From contig JBKPCD010000128.1 of the NCBI GenBank assembly GCA_046727175.1, forward strand, positions 1-15,382: 15,382 nucleotides of DNA. The letters are read 5' to 3'. Below the pieces are notes generated by a model. That model ran no database searches, had not been told where the DNA came from, and worked only from the letters and a program-made list of their open reading frames with translations. Source of the DNA: JBKPCD01 sp046727175. Lineage in GTDB: Bacteria; Acidobacteriota; Vicinamibacteria; Vicinamibacterales; 2-12-FULL-66-21. This document shows, piece by piece, positions 12,880-15,382 of this stretch. Position 1 is the first letter of the stretch, and every line of letters begins with the position of its first letter. A program made the position numbers and the translations under genes.

Positions 12880-13641
12880 ATGGCGAAAAAAGGACCGCGT
12901 CGGTCGCGATCAGGGAAATCGAGCCGGACGCCCTCGACGAGACGTGCTGGACCCGGCGCCCGCGCAGCGGCTCGGAGCGGTGCTGGGCCGCGACGTTCTT
13001 CTGGCGGCAAGAAACGTAACACGGGGCGCCGCACGGCCGGCGCGAAGACACCTAAAAGGAAAGCTTCCCGCAGGGCCACACGACCGAAGGGGGCGCGTCC
13101 AACAAGACGGCCCGCCACGCCGCGGACGGGCGGCACCGGACGTGAGGCAGCGCTCGCACAGACACCCGAGACGAGCCGAACGCCTCGCGGCCGAACGAAT
13201 TCAATGCCGAGACGGCGCTCGAGCGGCCCTCGAACGACGCGACACCCCAACCTGGATCGCGAACGGCGCCAGCTCCGCGAGCTCGAGGAAAACGTTCCTA
13301 CTCCGCCGTCGAGCCTCGATTTGGATCGGACGCCGTCGGCGGCGCGATCCGGGCGCCACGAGATGCTCGAGACGCAGCACGAGCACAACGAAGTCAGCCC
13401 GGTGCTGACCGCCGGCGACGTCGACGCGGATTGGGAGGATGCGTATTCGGTCGGCGACGAGGCGCCGGGCGGAGACAACCCCACGCCGGACCAGGATCGC
13501 GTGGACGACATCGGCAAAGCGCTCGGCGTCGAGTACCAGGACAACGAGGAGCTGAAGGCTGCCGACAAGATTGCCGAGCGAGACAAGCATCGTTGGGAGC
13601 TCGATCCCGCGTCGTCCGAGGATTACAACGACCGGGACTGA
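12880..13641 (+). CDS. Histone-H1-like basic tail fused to an acidic DUF6335-like domain
   Basis: The 253-residue product has two opposite halves. Residues 1-133 are Arg/Lys/Ser/Pro/Gly-rich (KKGPRRSRSGKSSR and PKRKASRRATRPKG) with almost no hydrophobic residues, like bacterial histone-H1-like tails. Residues about 160-253 are acidic and match DUF6335 as I recall it: SPVLTAGDVDADWEDAYSVG, GGDNPTPDQDRVDDIGKALG and RWELDPASSEDY. DUF6335 has no known function. The start was set at ATG 12880, with GGAG six bases upstream; ATG 12868 in the same frame has its only GGGAG too close. The basic half uses third codon positions loosely, consistent with a fast-changing disordered tail. The gene is divergent from rpsA. 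A nucleoid or RNA-binding role is inference from charge only. Confidence 0.82.
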   Translation: MAKKGPRRSRSGKSSRTPSTRRAGPGARAAARSGAGPRRSSGGKKRNTGRRTAGAKTPKRKASRRATRPKGARPTRRPATPRTGGTGREAALAQTPETSRTPRGRTNSMPRRRSSGPRTTRHPNLDRERRQLRELEENVPTPPSSLDLDRTPSAARSGRHEMLETQHEHNEVSPVLTAGDVDADWEDAYSVGDEAPGGDNPTPDQDRVDDIGKALGVEYQDNEELKAADKIAERDKHRWELDPASSEDYNDRD

Positions 13642-13647
13642 GGTCGG

Positions 13648-13697
13648 TTTCGGCTTCAGGGCTGCAGCGCATTCTGGCCAGCGGCCAAGAGCCGAAA
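13648..13697. terminator. Inverted repeat between convergent genes
   Basis: TTTCGGCT (13648-13655) and AGCCGAAA (13690-13697) are exact reverse complements 34 bases apart, within the 67-base spacer between two convergent stop codons. The long GC-rich loop contains further self-complementary stretches. It could end transcription in both directions; there is no clear T-run. Confidence 0.3.
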
Positions 13698-13708
13698 GCC
13701 GCTCTGCG

Positions 13709-15022
13709 CTAAGGTGCGACGCAATACAGGTATTTGCTTCCTCTTAGATAGATCTCCCGATCAACCAGCGCCGGTGACGCGTCGAAGTGATCGTCCAGCG
13801 TGTTGGTTGCGATCACGTCGAACGCCGGCGCTTCCTTGAGCACCGCGGTCATTCCCTCACGTCCCACCACGTAGACGCGACCCGCGGCCGCAACCGGCGA
13901 CGCGAACACGTTGGGCACGGCATCGATGCGCTGCACCTGATAATGAGGTTTCCCCGTCTTCGCGTCGTACGCCGACAGCACGCCCGAGTTCGTCTTCAGA
14001 AGATAGATCACACCGTGATAAAGGAGCGGCGAGGGCACGTACGGGGTGTCGCGATCGAGCGTCCAGACGATCGCGGGTGAGCTCGTGATGTCTCCCTTCG
14101 CATCCGCGAGTCGAATTGCCTTCAGGCTGTTCCCGCGAAATCCACTCGTGACGAACACCATGCCGTCCGCGCCCACGGGCGACGGAATCGCGTTCATGGT
14201 GAGGCCCGCGCTTTCCCAGATCAGCTGTCCTGTCTCCAGATCGTAGCTGCGCAGGCGGTTCATGCCGGACGTGACGACCTGCAGGCGTCCGTTGCCCTCG
14301 ACGATCAACGGCGTCGCCCACGTATCGATTTCAGCGCGCTTCATGCGCCAGACCTCCGCGCCGGTGTTCTTGTCGAGTGCGACGATGAACGACTCGCCCT
14401 GGTGGTCCCACACGACGACGAGATACTTTCCGTGGAGAGCGGGGGTCGATCCTTCACCGAACTGATTGCGCATGCGCTTGTCGCCGAGATCTTTTTCCCA
14501 GATCGGCCTGCCGTTCATGTCGAAGGCATACAGGCCTTGAGACTCGAACGATGCGATCACGTGCTCGCCGTCGGTGATTGCGGAGCTCGACGCCCAGGTG
14601 CCGTTGTCGGGGTGCGAGCCTTCCGTCGGCTCCGCCTCACGCACGGTCCGCTCCCAGGCTACCTTGCCATCCTTGCGATTTATGGCCATGACAACGAAAC
14701 GGTGCGCGAGTCGCGGAGTCACCATCCCGCGCGCCTGATGCGAGGCAGCCGCGTCGACGTCCTTCGGGACTGCCGTCAGCACGAAGACACGATCGCCCCA
14801 GACGACCGGCGACGAGGATCCGCGGCCCGGAATCTCGACTTTCCATCGCACGTTCTTCGATTCGCTCCACTCGGTCGGCGGATCCGCCTTGTTGGAGACG
14901 CCGGTGGCATACGGACCGCGCCACTGCGGCCAGAACGTCTCGGCTGGGGAATCGATGGCCTTCGCCGCTGCCGTAACCAACAGTGCTGAAAGGACACTGA
15001 TCAGGCTTGACAATTTGCGCAC
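13709..15022 (-). CDS. Exported PQQ-like beta-propeller repeat protein
   Basis: From GTG 15022 the product has 437 residues. It opens with a signal peptide (RKLSSLISVLSALLVTAAAK) and then WPQWRGPYATGVS, the standard start of stand-alone PQQ-like (WD40-like) propeller proteins. Blade motifs repeat through the chain: SSPVVWGDRVFVLTAV, INRKDGKVAWER, SSAITDGEHVIASFESQGLY, LDKNTGAEVWR, YDLETGQLIWES, YDAKTGKPHYQ and SPALVDREIYLRGSKYLYCV. It is expected in the periplasm. PQQ binding or enzyme activity cannot be assumed; many relatives are structural or assembly factors like BamB. GGAG lies seven bases before the GTG; the frame is open further upstream to 15169 but that part is not protein-like. It lies after the TonB-dependent receptor gene, in the same direction, across a 192-base repeat-rich spacer. 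Confidence 0.92.
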   Translation of the reverse strand: MRKLSSLISVLSALLVTAAAKAIDSPAETFWPQWRGPYATGVSNKADPPTEWSESKNVRWKVEIPGRGSSSPVVWGDRVFVLTAVPKDVDAAASHQARGMVTPRLAHRFVVMAINRKDGKVAWERTVREAEPTEGSHPDNGTWASSSAITDGEHVIASFESQGLYAFDMNGRPIWEKDLGDKRMRNQFGEGSTPALHGKYLVVVWDHQGESFIVALDKNTGAEVWRMKRAEIDTWATPLIVEGNGRLQVVTSGMNRLRSYDLETGQLIWESAGLTMNAIPSPVGADGMVFVTSGFRGNSLKAIRLADAKGDITSSPAIVWTLDRDTPYVPSPLLYHGVIYLLKTNSGVLSAYDAKTGKPHYQVQRIDAVPNVFASPVAAAGRVYVVGREGMTAVLKEAPAFDVIATNTLDDHFDASPALVDREIYLRGSKYLYCVAP

Positions 15023-15080
15023 AGACTTTCTCCACTCGGATAATCGGATGCTCCGTGCCCGAATGTCAGCTTCTCTCAAT

Positions 15081-15096
15081 GCTCGCGGGGCCCCAC
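15081..15096. repeat. 16-bp word shared with the spacer at 9794-9809
   Basis: GCTCGCGGGGCCCCAC occurs here and, identically and in the same orientation, at 9794-9809. In both places a CCCCGCTC block and GCTCGCG follow. Both are in non-coding spacers, which suggests a dispersed intergenic element. Confidence 0.6.
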
Positions 15097-15151
15097 CCCC
15101 GCTCGCGCGGCGGGACCGCCTTCGCGGCCCGCCGCAGCCGCAGGCGCTGCT

Positions 15152-15178
15152 ACCGAGCCACCGAGCCACCGAGCCACC
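15152..15178. repeat. 8-bp tandem repeat
   Basis: ACCGAGCC is repeated three times without change and followed by ACC. It lies in the spacer downstream of the TonB-dependent receptor gene. Confidence 0.85.
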
Positions 15179-15181
15179 AAA

Positions 15182-15213
15182 CCCCGGCCCCCGGTCGCCG
15201 GCCCCCGGTCCCC
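15182..15213 (-). repeat. 14-bp G-rich tandem repeat directly after a stop codon; possible G-quadruplex
   Basis: On the minus strand four runs of four or five G follow each other with gaps of 3, 9 and 2 bases, built from two copies of GACCGGGGGCCGG(C/G). It starts one base after the TAG stop of the TonB-dependent receptor gene. A G-quadruplex in the RNA or DNA is possible; the middle gap is longer than the usual limit of seven. Confidence 0.6.
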
Positions 15214-15214
15214 T

Positions 15215-15382
15215 CTAGAAACTGTATTTCACCGCGAGCTGAATGATCCGTCCATCATCCGCCGACGTGATTCGGCCGAAACTCGTGGTTCCGACCAGGT
15301 TTCCGGGCTGTCCGAACCTCGTCTGGTTGAACAGGTTGAAGGCTTCGGCGCGGAATTGCACGCGATGTCCTCGAGTCAGATC
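15215..15382 (-). CDS. C-terminal end of a TonB-dependent receptor, 5' part outside window
   Basis: The last 55 codons are present, ending in TAG (15217-15215). The sequence reads RVQFRAEAFNLFNQTRFGQP, then GNLVGTTSFGRITSADDGR, and IIQLAVKYSF at the end. The FRAEAFNLFN motif, a final beta strand and a terminal Phe are the usual end of Oar-like TonB-dependent receptors of Acidobacteriota, with the last Phe serving BAM recognition in the outer membrane. The transported or bound ligand cannot be told from this part. The gene lies upstream of, and in the same direction as, the propeller gene. Confidence 0.87.
   Translation of the reverse strand, partial: DLTRGHRVQFRAEAFNLFNQTRFGQPGNLVGTTSFGRITSADDGRIIQLAVKYSF

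Noticed and set aside
12849..13586. 245-codon minus-strand frame opposite the DUF6335-like gene
   Set aside because: The + strand has a better ribosome site and matches the conserved SPVLTAGDVDADW domain; the minus frame is Ser/Arg/Pro-rich shadow.

Overview
The window is a high-GC chromosomal segment with tightly packed, ordinary bacterial genes on both strands. The best guess for the host is an Acidobacteriota bacterium, probably of the Vicinamibacteria type. This rests on an exported protein of the 'VWFA-related acidobacterial domain' family, the C-terminal end of a TonB-dependent receptor with the usual final aromatic residue, a PQQ-like beta-propeller protein opening with a WPQWRGP motif, a DUF6335-type stress protein, and intergenic spacers filled with short-period GC-rich repeats. 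No tRNA, rRNA, CRISPR array, insertion sequence, integrase or phage gene was seen, so this looks like core chromosome rather than an island.

Layout from left to right. (1) Positions 1-984 (-): a secreted collagen-like protein with 55 unbroken Gly-X-Y triplets, cut at the left edge. (2) 985-1413: a 429-base divergent spacer. (3) 1414-2664 (+) and 2689-4083 (-): two glutamate dehydrogenases of different subfamilies, tail to tail with 24 bases between them; one is the roughly 416-residue, probably NAD-linked or catabolic type, the other a classical NADP-type GdhA. (4) 4181-6304 (-): a signal-peptide-bearing VWA-like exported protein. (5) 6505-7671 (+): an acyl-CoA dehydrogenase closest by eye to the short/branched-chain type. 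(6) 7684-8424 (-): a PRC-barrel protein. (7) 12622 down to 8566 (-): rpsA, ihfB, a HIT-family protein and a second acyl-CoA dehydrogenase, in that transcription order, led by a near-consensus sigma-70 promoter. The rpsA-ihfB neighbourhood is the arrangement known from proteobacteria. (8) 12880-13641 (+): a protein with a histone-H1-like basic tail and an acidic DUF6335-like end. (9) 13709-15022 (-): an exported beta-propeller protein. (10) 15215-15382 (-): the last 55 codons of a TonB-dependent receptor.

The window links amino-nitrogen metabolism (two glutamate dehydrogenases), oxidation of acyl-CoA (two dehydrogenases), translation and nucleoid architecture (S1, IHF), and envelope or surface functions (collagen-like protein, VWA protein, propeller, TonB receptor). 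No single new multi-gene defence or biosynthetic system is evident. The points most worth a second look are: the second acyl-CoA dehydrogenase carries Gln where the catalytic Glu is expected; the HIT gene appears to start at CTG, three bases after the ihfB stop and in the same frame; a perfect 15-bp palindrome lies between rpsA and ihfB; and G-rich repeats follow the stop codons of two genes directly.
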